A stretch of 64,000 bases of DNA, taken from NCBI RefSeq assembly GCF_033118175.1, contig NC_083693.1, positions 56,971,981 to 57,035,980 on the forward strand, written 5' to 3'. This DNA comes from Dama dama. Lineage: Eukaryota; Chordata; Mammalia; Artiodactyla; Cervidae. Below, piece by piece: positions 13,401 to 27,313 of the stretch; the stretch's first letter is position 1; every line of letters starts with the position of its first letter. The notes beneath the pieces are model-generated. The model was not told the origin of the DNA. It did no database searches and was given only the letters and a program-made list of their open reading frames with translations. The translations under genes and the position numbers were made by a program.

Positions 13401-16400
13401 AAGTCAATTCTCAGGTACAGTTCACAATTACAGACTGCGTTAATTTGCCTGCCTTTTGGTGACTGTCACATTTGCCCTAGTGAACTGCATTAATCTGGCG
13501 GGTGTGGTGTTCCCCATTCTGCTGCCTCTACCCTGGAGAGTCCACAGGATAACAGGGAAACGTAGTATTCTATGCAAGCTTAATTTTACCCACAGCTGTT
13601 TGGGTTTATTGCATATTCTTGGTATAGCCTTTTTTTCTTGTAACATCTGTATTGGTACTCTGATTTTTATTAAATGAAAGTGTCTGTAAATAAATGTTAA
13701 AGACTAAAGGAATGTATCTCTACAGTGCTGTGTACTTAATAAACATGCAGCATTCTATGATTATATTCAGTCATTAAAAAAAATGGCCTTTACCAGCATG
13801 TTTAGACCTTTATAGTTTCACAGAATTACAGTGATCTCTTTCCAGAAATAGGTACTTTGTTCCGCTGCCAGTGCTGCCACGCATAATTCTGAGTCTCCAT
13901 TTCTAAGCTTGAGTCCTCTTCCATAGCTCTTGTCATGTTATTTGGATATTTACAACACCAAGTAATTCTAATCCTTGACTTCACATCTAGCTGAAAGCAT
14001 TTCTTGGCAAGTACATGATTAAACTCCAGCCTTAGGTTCATCTGGTTGTATGAAACTCATTTCTTTTTGATATAATTTTCTAAATTAATTTTTTTTTACA
14101 TTGAGTTTACTGAAATGCTTACTTACATACTTAAGTGATTGTGATATTTGTATGCAATTATTGAGATATTTATGTATGCTTATATTTCAAGTTTTCATAA
14201 ATTTATTTTAAAAATATATTATTTTCCTTAAGTTGGCAGCTCGGACTGCTGAAAGAAACCTCAATGATTTAAGGAAAGAAAATGCTCACAACAGACAAAA
14301 GTAAGTATCTTAGTAGGAATACTTTAAAAACTTTGCTTATGACTTTTATTCTTAGTTGTTATTTTATTAAGTAGTTGATATTTTTATAAGGATAAACAGA
14401 CTTTCAGTGATCCAACATATCTAGTAATAAAGTATACCTTAGTTCTATTAGAGTTTACTAGATTTTTTGTTTGAAACGCTTGACTAGAGGTTACTGTAAC
14501 AGAGAGAAACTTTTCATAGATTTTTTTGTAAAAAGTATAACTTAAAAAAATTTTGTTTAAATCAGAGTAGGTAGAAAGAGATTATAAGAGATGGAGATAG
14601 AAAGGATAAATCTTTTTGACATGGTAATTCACAGAGTATTAACATCTTTTAATGAATAAATGGATAGAATGTTTATTATTTCTTTTTCCATGATTTTATT
14701 ATATTGGATGGCATTGCTTTACAATAACAAAATGAATGAGAGGATAAAAGAGTACAGTGTACAATTGAAGGGAAGAGTAAATGGTTTTCTATGAAGACTG
14801 TAAAAGTCTTCCCATAGTGTTATAATTTCTTGACAGAATGTACTATTAACATTATCCAGTATTAGTTTTAGTCTCTTACTTGTCTTTTCTACTCAGAAAT
14901 TAAAGCCATATGATTAAATGTTTTATTTCAGATCTAATGGTATAGAACTAGAAATAAGATTCTTTTAAAATGTCATATTTTTCAGATAAAAGTTTGGAAA
15001 GGAATAAAATAGTAGGATGAATTAATCAGGTTCCAACTTTATGTTATGACTGGAATCGTATGGGTAACACTACAACGGAAAGCTTATGTGACTCAGAGCT
15101 GGGAGCCCTGAGTTTTAACCCTGGTACTTTCATTTTGCATAAATCATTTAAACTCCTAACCTCATTTTCCTTAGTTGTAAAATAGTAGTTTTGAACTCAT
15201 TGACCTTTTAGGGCCCTTCACGATCTTTCTAAAAGTTGGATTCTGTGATATGGTATTCTTTGTAGCCTAGTTTTGAAAGAGAATAAAACAATTCCAAACC
15301 TCAACAAAACATCACTATCATGAGGCAAAAGGAACCTGTTACCCTAAAATAAATAGTGGGGGATATGTAAAGGTATTTTGGTCAGAATAATTTTAAAGGA
15401 CCTGTTTCTTTTATGTAGATATTGAGATAATAAAAAATAGTTTATAATAGTGGCATTTTTCTTGAAATGTGAGTGCTTCTCTTAGATAAGTAACTTAGTG
15501 ATGTTTGTTCTTTATTTGCAGATTAACTGAAACAGAGTTTAAAATTGAACTTTTAGAAAAAGATCCTTATGCACTTGATGTTCCAAATACAGCATTTGGC
15601 AGAGGTAGTTTTTTTTTTTAACCCCTCATTAAAAAAATACTTAATATATTTTGTACATACCATTTATATTAGTGTGAATTAACACTACTTATGAATTTTT
15701 TAGATTTTGGAGCTAGGGTTCTAATCTGAGTTATCTTGTGGTCTGCCAAGTTTCTGAGTTTTGTTCTCTAGCAATAATGTGAGTAATGGCTTTCTCAGTG
15801 GTATTTTGTAGGATGATGTATGTTTAGTACCTTGAGCTCCTTGGGAAGCAAAGTGCTTGGTACATAGTAAGGTACTCATTATTTTTTTGGAGAGTGAATG
15901 GGTAAAGATTGCTTAAATGGAATAGCATTGTGACTGTTTACATATTAACCATTCTTTGGAATTTGCTTGAATTTTAAAAATAAGAATTAAAACAGCTGGT
16001 TTTAAATTATTTAAAACTTCATTAAAAGGGTGGGAAAACTTTATTAATCTGAGTTTTGATTGCTTTAATTACCTCCAAAAGAACCAGTTATTTGGAAGAT
16101 GTATTTAATATTTCTGTCCATTCATTAGTGAGTTAGCATCTTTATGATCTCATACTATTCCAAATAGTTTACATTTTTCAAAGTAATTTTGCTTGAATTG
16201 GAATTAAGCTTCTAGGGTAGTAAAAGCAAACCTATCTTGTGTAGGTAGACTCCTCTTTTAATAACTGTTGAAAAGTTATAAAAATCACTTTGAGAGTCCA
16301 GTTTCATTAAGTATTTCTACATTAAGAAATAGCAGATTGTTATGAATTTCAAATAGGAACAAAGTCTGGAGTTGAGGGAGTTACACAGAAAGAATTTTTA

Positions 16401-19400
16401 TCTGAATCTAATGCAAAAATGTCTCAGGGTAAATAATGCTTTGATCTTTTGTTGTAACTACATTCAAATATTATATAAGCTGCATAATAAAATTTAGCAT
16501 GTTTTGAAAAGTGTTATTTTGGGTGGCATTGAAGTTTGTTTGTTTTTTGATAATGTTGTTGATTTTCGATCTTTGGAAGAATAACCATTATTTGAGAATG
16601 GTGAAGTTTGTAAAATGATCAGACTTTTGGTTATATGGTTTATAGATAAAGTGATTTATTTGATGTGTAAAACTGAGTTTTCACTGGTGATAAATCAGAA
16701 GTAATTTCTGATGGTTCAGAGTATTTTGTGGTTTTTTTTTTCCTGCTTTTGAAAATCTGAACTTTACTCGGGTAATTCATAGCCCAATACAGGCCCTGTC
16801 TGGCCCTGATTTAAACAGAGCCCTTCTGTTGGTACAACCCTCACCAGCTGAACTATCTGGAAGCATACTGCCATTAAAAACAAAACAAAAACAAACAAAC
16901 TTCATGCCCCTCAAATTCTCTTATAACTCTAAAATATGGTGTCCTTTACTTAATAGTGTATGATCATTCAAGTGTAATAGTTACCAAAAGAGTGATGTTT
17001 TTATTGACTGAAGTGTCTGGTAGATAAACACATGGTTCTATATATAGCTCTATCCCATATTAGCTAAACCCAAGGCACCTTTAGTATTTAGGACAGAGAT
17101 TAAATTTAAATTGGCAATAGAATGACCCGATGGTAATTTGCTGAGTTAGGATTCTAATCTATAGTGTAGGTAATTGAAACTATGAATTTAAATATGCTGT
17201 TTTAATTATTCCAGAGCATTCCCCATATGGTCCCTCACCATTGGGTCGACCTTCACCTGAAATGAGAGCTTTTCTCTCCCCTCCAACTTTGTTGGAGGGT
17301 CCACTCAGACTCTCACCTTTGCTTCCAGGGGGAGGAGGAAGAGGTATATTGTTTAAACATCTTTATTACTCTAGATTTCTTCCTTACTTTATATTTTCAT
17401 CTCAACTTATCTTTAAAATGATCTTTAAAATAAACCTTTGAAAAATACAGGCATTCCTTGCACTTACTTACTCTGGGTTAATTTTTGTTTGGAAAAGAAA
17501 CTCTGTGACATCTAATTTGAATATATTTTCCCCTTAGAAACCTATTTCTGATGGATTACATTTTGGTCAGGGACTTGATATATCATCTTTTAAAATCTTT
17601 TTAAAAGCTGGAACTTTTACTACATAATATATAACTTTATAAAAGTATACATGAAATACAGTAACAGTATAACCTAGCATAAAATTGTATTTTAATTAAG
17701 CATTATTGGAATACAGAATTTTTTAAAAATCTTTTTTTACTTTATTATCATGATCTTTTTATTGTAAAAAATCAGAAAGTGAAAGAGTTTTTTTTTTTAA
17801 GAAATAAGGAATTCAGAAGTGCTCTCTTGTAGACATAGTTTTGTTGGGAACCTTAAAAGAGCCCTAAATCATATGTTAATACTTTAAGAAACTGACCCAA
17901 GATCGTGTGCTTTGTTACCCCCTTATGTGTTTTTGAGAATTTCCAGAGCCATTCAAGCCCAAGCATTAGCTATTGATCTTTCTGCAGTTACCTCATCAGC
18001 ACTGATGTTACCTGTATACCTCTTTTGATCTGGAGTTTTCCTCTTTTAGCTCTCAACTATATTTTGTTTGTCAAGTTACTTTAGAACTTTCCCTTGTGTT
18101 GTGGCAAAATTCAAACATATTTATTCCAAAATCGAGAGCCTTAGGTTTTTAGCCCTGAATTTCTGTTTATATCATGTCAGATTACACGTGAACATAAGTG
18201 TTATCGAAGCCAGTCACATGAGGTAGTACTACCCTTACTATCTTTGATGCTTTTTGATAACTTCTATTCAGTTCTATTCCATTTCATTAAGAAAGAATAC
18301 TAGTTAAGATTAACTTCATACGCCTCAATGGGTTGCAGCCAACAGTTCTGAAAAACAGTGCCCTATAAGTAAGGGTATAAACTAGCTAAATTGGCAATGT
18401 GAATCACTAGAAGTTGAATGACATAAGTCAAGGATTGCTTGTAGTTAACTGAATATTTGAAATAACAGTAAAAATTACCTTTGATTTCTCCTCTCCTATT
18501 TAAGTTACTTTCCTTTCTTTTTTAAATAACTTTCAAGATACAATGTGATTAGATCATTTGCAAGGGTGTTTTACTGTTTGTTAGAAAAGCTACATAAGTT
18601 TTAGGTAAGTTAGCAGCAGGCCTTAAAAAGAGTTGCTTTGAACTGAAAGTTTCTATGACCCACAAAAGAAGAATGACCTTTCTTTTCCTTCCTCTTTTTT
18701 TTTTGAAAGTTTGGATGAGATACATGTTTGAGTAAGATTGAGTGTAAGGAAAATAATTTCTTTTTAGAGTAAATTGTATGTAACTTGTGGACTGAATGAA
18801 AAACCTTGACCTTTAGCATGTTCATGTTGGCAGTTTTTCACCTAATAGTCACTTGCCTGTACTTTTTTCCTCTGGAGGTAAGCAATCAGGAGAAAGTCTT
18901 TGAGTGTCTCCTTTAAAGATCCATTTTTCACTCTAGACAACCTCAGCCTAATTGACTCTTGCACATATTTCACCGATTTAATTTTCTGCTATCCCAGCCT
19001 TTTTTTCCCTTCTGATGAACTGATTAAAAGGATGAACAAACTAGAAGGAATAAGGATAAACAGACCTTCTGACATAAAAGTCAGTTGGCTTCCTGACAAC
19101 AAGAGTAGATAGAACAATTTTAAAAATTACTAAAATTAAAAAAAACAAAACAAAAACAGAATGCTTATACTGATTGCTACAAGTTACCATGAAAAGGTAC
19201 TTTTATCTCTTAAAGGAAGTGCTGAAATGTGGGGAGCATTTTAGAATGATTTCTATTAAAATAATTGTTTTTTAAAGTTGTTCTTTGAAAAATTAAATAA
19301 GCTTTGGTTTTCTGGGCAATGTAGTTTTGAGGAGACCTCATTCTCCCCTCAATGATAGATGAAATATTAATTAATTAATTTTGTTATTTAATATTAAACC

Positions 19401-22400
19401 TTTTTATATTTGTGTTTTTCACTTTAATTGAGTATGGGTTATTAGTTGAGGTGCCATTCTTTCTGTGGTCATAGGAAGGGAATTTTGGAATGATTCCCTT
19501 TCTTTATAAATGTTAGCATGTCAGATTTTCTTACCCAAATGAGTGTTACCTTGTTCGGTGTTTATTTCAACAGTGCTGTTGCTTTTGAAACTCTTTATTT
19601 TAGACTTGACTTCAGAGTTATGAGCTCTCTTTGGAGGTGAACTTGATATTTAAAAATTGCTAGAAGCCGCTTAAAGTCAAATATATTTGGCATATATAAA
19701 TTTTGTAATCAGACTGGCTAAAATCATTTCTGAGGCAGAAATTATGAAGAATCATGCCTCTACTTACTACAATAGTAAGATGCAATTTCTTAAGTAGCTG
19801 TTAAGTTAATCTGAGTACATTTCTAAAATATACTTTGAGTAGTTGCAGAATTATTAAAATAGGTACATAGCCTCTAAGATGACTGTTTTAAAGGCTTCAT
19901 ACTCTTTGACTATTGGCATATTAGTTTAATTAACAAAAATCTCATAATTATTACATCTGATATAGAAATCCTTTACTTTGCTATTTACTTTCTACTCTTA
20001 TTTTTCAGACTTAGTATTTATAATTTCCAATTTAACCACTGATATTATATGTAAATAATGATGGTAATAACATTTAAGAATGAGTTTTATAGGCAAGTAT
20101 TTATGTATATGACAAAATATTTCCTTTTGTTTTAGAAATGGCTTTGGTAGGATAGAGTTATAGTCTAATGTGTCTTGGGAAAACTTGGTTAGAATCTGAT
20201 TGTTTTGCCTTTCAAAAAAGGCCTGGATTTTATTTGATGAGATCTTATAATACTTTTTTAGATAAAACAGTTGTATCTTTCTTCTTTAATTAGGCTCAAG
20301 AGGCCCAGGGAATCCTCTGGACCATCCGATTACCAATGAAAGAGGAGAATCAAATTCTGATAGGTTAACTGATCCTCACAGAGCATCTTCTGACACTGGT
20401 TCCCTTTCACCACCCTGGGAACAAGATCGTAGGATGATGATTCCTCCATCAGGTATGGAATGCGTATAGTTGGTGTGTATATTTGAAAGGCATCCAATGT
20501 GTGTGCAACATACAGGAATAGAGAAGTACACGTGTGCCCTGTCTTAAGGAGAACCATGATACATATTAGAAAACAGTAGTAACACAAATTTCCAAAGAGA
20601 GTAATTAGGGATAATTATTCACATTATAGAAAACTGTCCTCCCTCCACCCCCACCATGCAATGTCTTTACAGTTTTTGTTGCTCATAGATGTGATACATG
20701 TTTATATTTATGTTAGAAAGTTCAAACAATGGAGAAATGTGTAATTAGGAAAGTGAAAAAAATCCCCCTTGTCATCTTAAGCATGCCCCTCCCAGAATGT
20801 AGTTTTATATCTTTTAGGGAGTTCTTTTTTGATATGTTTTCATAAACATAGGTATACCCATTCCTTCATCACTTCTGTGCAGTTATACCATTCACCTTAT
20901 AATTGTCTTTTTACCCTTGAGCAATATATCTTAGATTAATTGTCAAGATAAATATGTTTACTGGAAGACTCACAGTAGAATATTCTGAAGTAAGGCAATA
21001 ACTGCTATTCCCTTATAGCCTCTATTTGCCCAAGGAATGTTATTAAAATTATTCAGTTTGCTAAACTTTTATTTATGCACAGTGTTTCAGGGACAGACAC
21101 TGTTATGTAAAGTGAGCTATGCCTGCTTTGCATAAATTAGTTACATTTTAAAAAATATACTAGTTCAGATTGCTTCCTGAGGAGTTGGAGAAGGAAGAAT
21201 ATTGTGGTTAAAAAAACCCTTTAATTCCAAGAGTTAGCCTTTGCTTTGTTAGTGTGTGTATGTTGTATGAAGTGGTAATTTCTTTGGTTTGAGGTTACTT
21301 TCTTTTGTTTGATATCATTAGAGTATCAGCTTCATAAAAACAGAGATTTGTGTCACTTTAGTTCACTGCTGTATCTCCAGAACCTAGAACAGTGCTGAGC
21401 CTGTAATATTTGCCCAGTAAATATTTGTTGAATGAATGAATACCCAAATAATTCTAAGAAAGCTGAATATTTTTCTTACTGTTTTTATGTTTAGAACTAT
21501 ATATGCTGTGACTTTCAGACTTAAGAATCTGTTAATAGGTGGCATAGAAATCCTCCTTTCAAGGATTTTTTTCTTAAGTAGCATTCATTTTAAACTTTAG
21601 ATGTGATAAAAATAAAGATGAATAATTTACAGCCCCTTTCATAAGGAGTTTGATTTCAAGCTTTTGGTATATATTATATTTCCGTGTGTGTGTGTGTGTG
21701 TGTATACATACACATATATATATATTTTAAATTTTTTGTTTGGCTGCATTAGTCCTTAGCGGGATCTTTCTTTGTGACTCACGGACTCTAGCTGTGGTGC
21801 ATGGGCTAGTTGCTCCAAGGTATGTGGGATCTTAGTTCCCTGATCAGGGATCAAACTCATGTCCCCTGCATTGCAAGGTGGATTCTTAACCACTGAACCA
21901 CCAGGGAAATCTCATATTTTTGTAAAGGATGTTCCTTTTGAGAATTTACAAGCTGTCAGTACCAAGAGTCCCTGTCACATGCTCTGCCTCTCCCCCCAAG
22001 TATTAGCTAGTGTGATGATGCTCAAACTTGGCTTATCATCAGAAATAATCTAGGGGACTTAAAAAAAATGCAAATGCCTGGGTTTCACCACATTCCCTCG
22101 CCCTAGTTTTTCTGTAAATTTCATTGAAGTATAGTTGATGTACGATGTTGTCATTACACCTTCTGAACATAATCTCTGGAGGTAAGATCTGTATTTCCCA
22201 AAAAAACCTCTCTAGGAGGTTCTGAGGAATAGCTAAATTTAAAAACCACTAATTTATCCAGTGTCCTTACTAAATAGAGAAGGGAACTGAGTCCCAGAAG
22301 AACGATTTTCCCTGACAGTCTTCAGTTAGAACAGTTAGCTAGATGAGGAGCTGAGGCTGGAACCCAAACAATAGTGACCGTTATTCATAAAATTGGAACA

Positions 22401-25400
22401 TATTTGACATGTTGTTTAACAATTGCCTGAAACCTATAATTTTTCAGACCTTTTGATGTTGTCCCATGGATCTCTGTCTCCTCATTTTATTGCCAATTTT
22501 TTTTCCTTTCTTTCTTTTTATGGTTGAATAACTTCTGTTGATCTATCTTCAAGTTTACTGACTCTTTCCAGTGTTACTTCCATTCTGCTGTTAAGCCCAT
22601 CTGGTACATTTGGAGCTTTCCTGGTGGCTTAGTGGTAAAGAATCTGCCTGCCAATACAGGAGACATGGATTCGATCCCTGGGTCGGGAAGATCCCCTGGA
22701 GAAGGAAGTGGCAACCCACTCAAGCATTCTTGCTTGGGAAATCCCATGGACAAGGGGCCTGGCAGGCTACAGTCCACAGGATCACAAAGAGTTGGACACG
22801 ATTGAGCAACTAAACAACCCCATGGACTGTAGCCTCTGTCCAGAATTCTGCCGGTGAAAAAGTATTTGGATTGGAAATTAAGAAATTTGATTTCTAATCT
22901 TCACTCTTTAATCTTTTTATGTAATTTTTGAAATTTGTTTTATCTCTTTGGAGTTCAGTCCTTTTATACAGTGAGAGAGATGAACTGAGTGATCTGTGTA
23001 ATCTGTTTATCTGAGTAATAGAACATTTAGTTCAGTATTAATGGTTAATGTTGAGATGTTCTAGATAATGTTCAATCTAGTTGACAGACCAAATAATATA
23101 ATATACAATTTAGTAAAACCAGACTACAGCATTCTTTCCTAAATCCAGTTGTGAATACACCTTTTTCAGTTTAAAAACTTAATTGAGGGACTTCCTGTTC
23201 TAGATCAAGCTACCTTTTAATCAAACTGGTAAATGTTTTCAGCAGTTAACAGTGATAAGTTACGTACTACCTAGAGCAACCACTAAAAAGTCTTCTTAAA
23301 GAGAAGAATCTGCCTGCAACGCAGGAGAGCCGGGTTTGATCCCTGGCTTGGGAAGCTCCCGTGGAGAAGGGAATGGCTACCCACTCCAGTATTCTTGCCT
23401 GGAGAACTCCATAAACAGAGGAGCCTGACCGGCTACAGTCCATGGGGTCTCGAAGAGACAGACACAACTGAGTGACCATAAGGCCATGATGGTGACTGAG
23501 AAAAATATCTCATAAGTTCAGATAATATATGATTTTATGTATATGATCCTTTAATGACAAAATTATAGAACTAGAAAACAGATTAATGGATGCCATGAAT
23601 TAGGGATGGTGGAGGGAGGAGAGTGGATGTGATTAAAGGGAAGCCTGAGAGAGATCCTTTTGGTAATGGAATAGTTCTGTATCTTGAGTGTGCTGGTGGT
23701 TTCATAAATATATTCATGATAAAATCTATCCATGGCAAGAACTATACACATTAGTTAGTAATAATGTTAGTTTCCTGTTATTACATTGAACTATAGTTAT
23801 GAAAGATGTAAACATTTGGGGAAACTGGGTAAAGGGTATGCAGGAACTTTCTACATTATTTTTGCAGCTCTCTGGGAATCTTTATTTTAAAATCAACAGT
23901 TAAAAAAAAAACAAAACAACCTTCTTATCTGGGTACAGTGCATATAAAGTGCAAGTGTTTTTAAGCATATAACCTGATGATTGTTTCAAAATTTGAGCAC
24001 ACCTGTAAGCCAGCATTCAGGTTAAGAAACTGTTCTCAGTTTATTTTTATTTGTCTTATGAATTTAGGTAGAAATATCACGTCATAAGTAATCAGAATTA
24101 AAATTTTAACAAGAAGATGTCCTGTAATTAACAAGCCCATTATAAATTCTTAATAAATATTGAACTGCAACACGAATTTCATCACTGTTACTTACCTTGT
24201 TCAGTGTTTCATTCTGTGAGAAGTAGAACTTTATTTTGTGAGGATCTCATCCTTGAAGTTCAGGAGTAGAAAAGCAAAAACATCAAAATGCTTTTTGAAG
24301 CCTCTCTGAATCACAACAGCTAACATTTGGTTGACAAAGCAAGTCACATGGCAGAATTTGGAATCATTGGGCAGGATAGGTATTTTACCTCTTAAGGACA
24401 AGCATACAAGGAAAGGTAAATAATTGAGGTCATGAATACAATCTAGCCAGAGGGATTATATGAATACTATTGTGATGTATTTTCACTTACTATATAACTA
24501 GCTTTAAAAAACATATTTGGGTAATATAATTTTAAAATTTTAAAATTACTTTTTGGAAGAAAGCAATATATGGTTTTTCTGTTAAGTTCTTCCTAAGTAA
24601 TTGCCTTGTTTTCTTTGTAGTTGCTCTTATTTACAAAGCTGTGCATAGTAAGCAATCTTGACTAATGGTTGAACAAGTTTTTAGAAAGTCTTAAAATATG
24701 ATCTAACTCCCACATGTGTGTTCGCTGGGTCACTCAGTCATGTCCATTTATTTGCAACACCATGGACTGTAACCCATAAGGATCCTCTGTCCATGGAATT
24801 TTCTAGGTGAGAATACTGGAGTGGGTTGCCATTTCCTACTCCAGTAGATTTTCCCAACCTAGGGATTGAACCCATATCTTCTGCATCTCCTGCTCCCACA
24901 TTTAGTAGTTATTAATAGATTTTGAGAGACATGCTTATTAAAATGTTCTTATGCTTTTTGTAAACTGTAATTAGTAACTGTGTGTTTCTACGATACTAGT
25001 AACATAATTCAAATAAGAAAAGAAATGCTAAAATTTAAATGATAGCTTTTTGACTGTCAGGGTATGAATCTGCAGGATTCTTGACTTTTAGTCTTTTGAC
25101 TGATTCTTGAGAATTATATCTATAAGTAATTTATAGTATAGGTATTAATCACAATAATGATTCATCATATGTACATGACTATATTCATGAATCTAACAAG
25201 AAAGATAGTAATTGTGTCTAAGTTCATGTAAATATTTTGGTAAAATTTTAAGTTAAGAAAATAAAACCACAAATACTTTAATGAAACAAAGTTTCAGTTT
25301 TTATCATTTTTTTTCTCTTAATCTCTCAATGCCCCTCTTGATCTTTCAGTGCTCCAACTTCAGTGTCCTTTTATTCCTCTATGCTACTTCACAATTTCTT

Positions 25401-27269
25401 TTTCCCGGAATAGAGAAGTACTAGAGAAGAATAAGAATCTTAATTCTCAGCAGATCTTATGCTACTCTAGAGATATGCATTAATAGTGAATTATATAATT
25501 TTTCCTCCTTGTACTTTTTTGAACTTTAGCAAAGAGCAGGGAATATGTATGTAGGTATGTATTCCATTTTTTTTTTTTGGTCAGTGCTTATCTTTAACTG
25601 ATTTAGATAATATATTTTATGTAAAGGGTAGCTAGCAAAGAGACTTAGCTGTTATTTCTTGGTGGTTTTATCATGAATTAAGTGTGGTCTTCAGCCTTGC
25701 ATATTTAAAAAACTTACTTTTTATCTCTCTTTTTTTAAAAAGCTATGCAGAAGACATATACAGCCAACTTGATGAGGACAGTTCTAAATTTTACCTTGAG
25801 AGAGAAGAGCAGGCTAAACAGATCAGAACAGTTGGGAGAGCTTTATCAGAACAGTTTGGAGAACACAGGCGTAGATTTTTACATTACTGGCTCTGATCTG
25901 TAGATGTTTGTGTAGACCATTGCCCTGCATTGCAAACATTCTTTCAGATAAGATGCGTTTGATAGAATTATAGTTTGTCTCAAGTGAGGTTCACTTTGAT
26001 TTCCTTGTTGAGATTTTGGAGTCTTCATAAGCTGAAAAAGTGTACTAAAACCCATAGTGATGCTTTTCTACTCTTAGAGGATGAGATTTACTTTAAAGTT
26101 GTTTCCAAATTTTGAGGCTGTCACTTTTTTGGGAGTATATATTTCTTGTGGTGCTTCAACTCTCTTGTGTAATGATCCTTTTTAAATTCTAATGATTAGC
26201 ATTTGGTTGCTAACTTACTGCTATATGTAGTTATATAAACTTGAAAAATCCATGTTTAATTTTTCAGTCTTCCTGAAGAGAGTAGATAGAGGAAAGATTA
26301 AGATGTGGGGACAAATGTAAACAATATTTGAAAAAATTTGCTTTTAATAAAAATGAGAGATGAGGTGGTAATTGGATGGAGAAATGTTTTTGTTTTTAAA
26401 GATAGAAAACATTACAACATGTTTATTTGCTGATGGGAATGATCTAAGATCAGAGGAGAAATTGATGATGTATGGGAGAGGGTATAAAAATACACAAAAA
26501 GAGTGGGATCCAGAGGGTAATTAAGAAATTAGATAGTGTTTGAATAACTTTGTGAAAGGAAGGAAGGCAGAGCAACTGGGTACAGATTAGAGGCTGAGTG
26601 AGGTTAAGTGAGTGTGTTTAGTTGCATCAAGTTTCTTGATGTGTAAGATTAACTTGGGATAGGAGAGAAAGGGAGGGGATTGTCAAGAGATTTGGAGGGA
26701 GAAAAAGGTACACAGTAGCCATTTAGGAGAGTGAAAGAATTTACATGTAAGTGAAATGTGGTGTGATTCCAGGGCAATGTTGAGGATCCAGTTGAAGTTT
26801 ATGATCATAGATTTGAAAGAGACTAGTCGATACTGTAGGCTTCCCAGGTGGTACTAGTGGTAAAGAATCTGCCTGCCAGTGCAGGAGATGCAAGGGACGA
26901 GTTCAACCCCTTTGTCAGGAAGATTCCCTGGAGGAGGAAATGGCAGCTCATTCCAGTATTCTTGCCTGGAAAATCCCATGGACAGAGGAGCCTGGAGTAC
27001 AGTCCATGCAGTCACATAGAGTTGAATGCGACTGAGCACACAAGTCAATACTATATTTTAATATAGTTTGTAATAATAAAAAATTTATCATTACAGCTAC
27101 TTTGGGATGCTTACTTTGTGCCAGATGTTAAGAGCTTTATATTAATCATTCTAACACTCTTAAATTTATTATTCCCATTTTACAGGTGAAGAAAAAAAAA
27201 AATAAGAAGTTAAAAAACAGCATAATCCTGTCTATCACCTACCAGAATTAACATATTAATATTTGTTTC

Positions 27270-27313
<44 letters not shown>

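Larger units (their letters stand above)
10966..14232 (+). other. MIA2 intron h-i (3.3 kb)
   Basis: Contains MIR-family copies (11280-12299), an A-tail scar (12289-12343), possible LINE-derived AT-rich sequence (12500-12720) and a non-repetitive, GC-richer block at 13400-14040. No extra exon with good splice sites recognised. Confidence 0.5.

Noticed and set aside
22613..22690. tRNA-like sequence with A and B box
   Set aside because: It is the head of a Bov-tA SINE; all tRNA-like hits in the window belong to SINEs, none is a functional tRNA gene.
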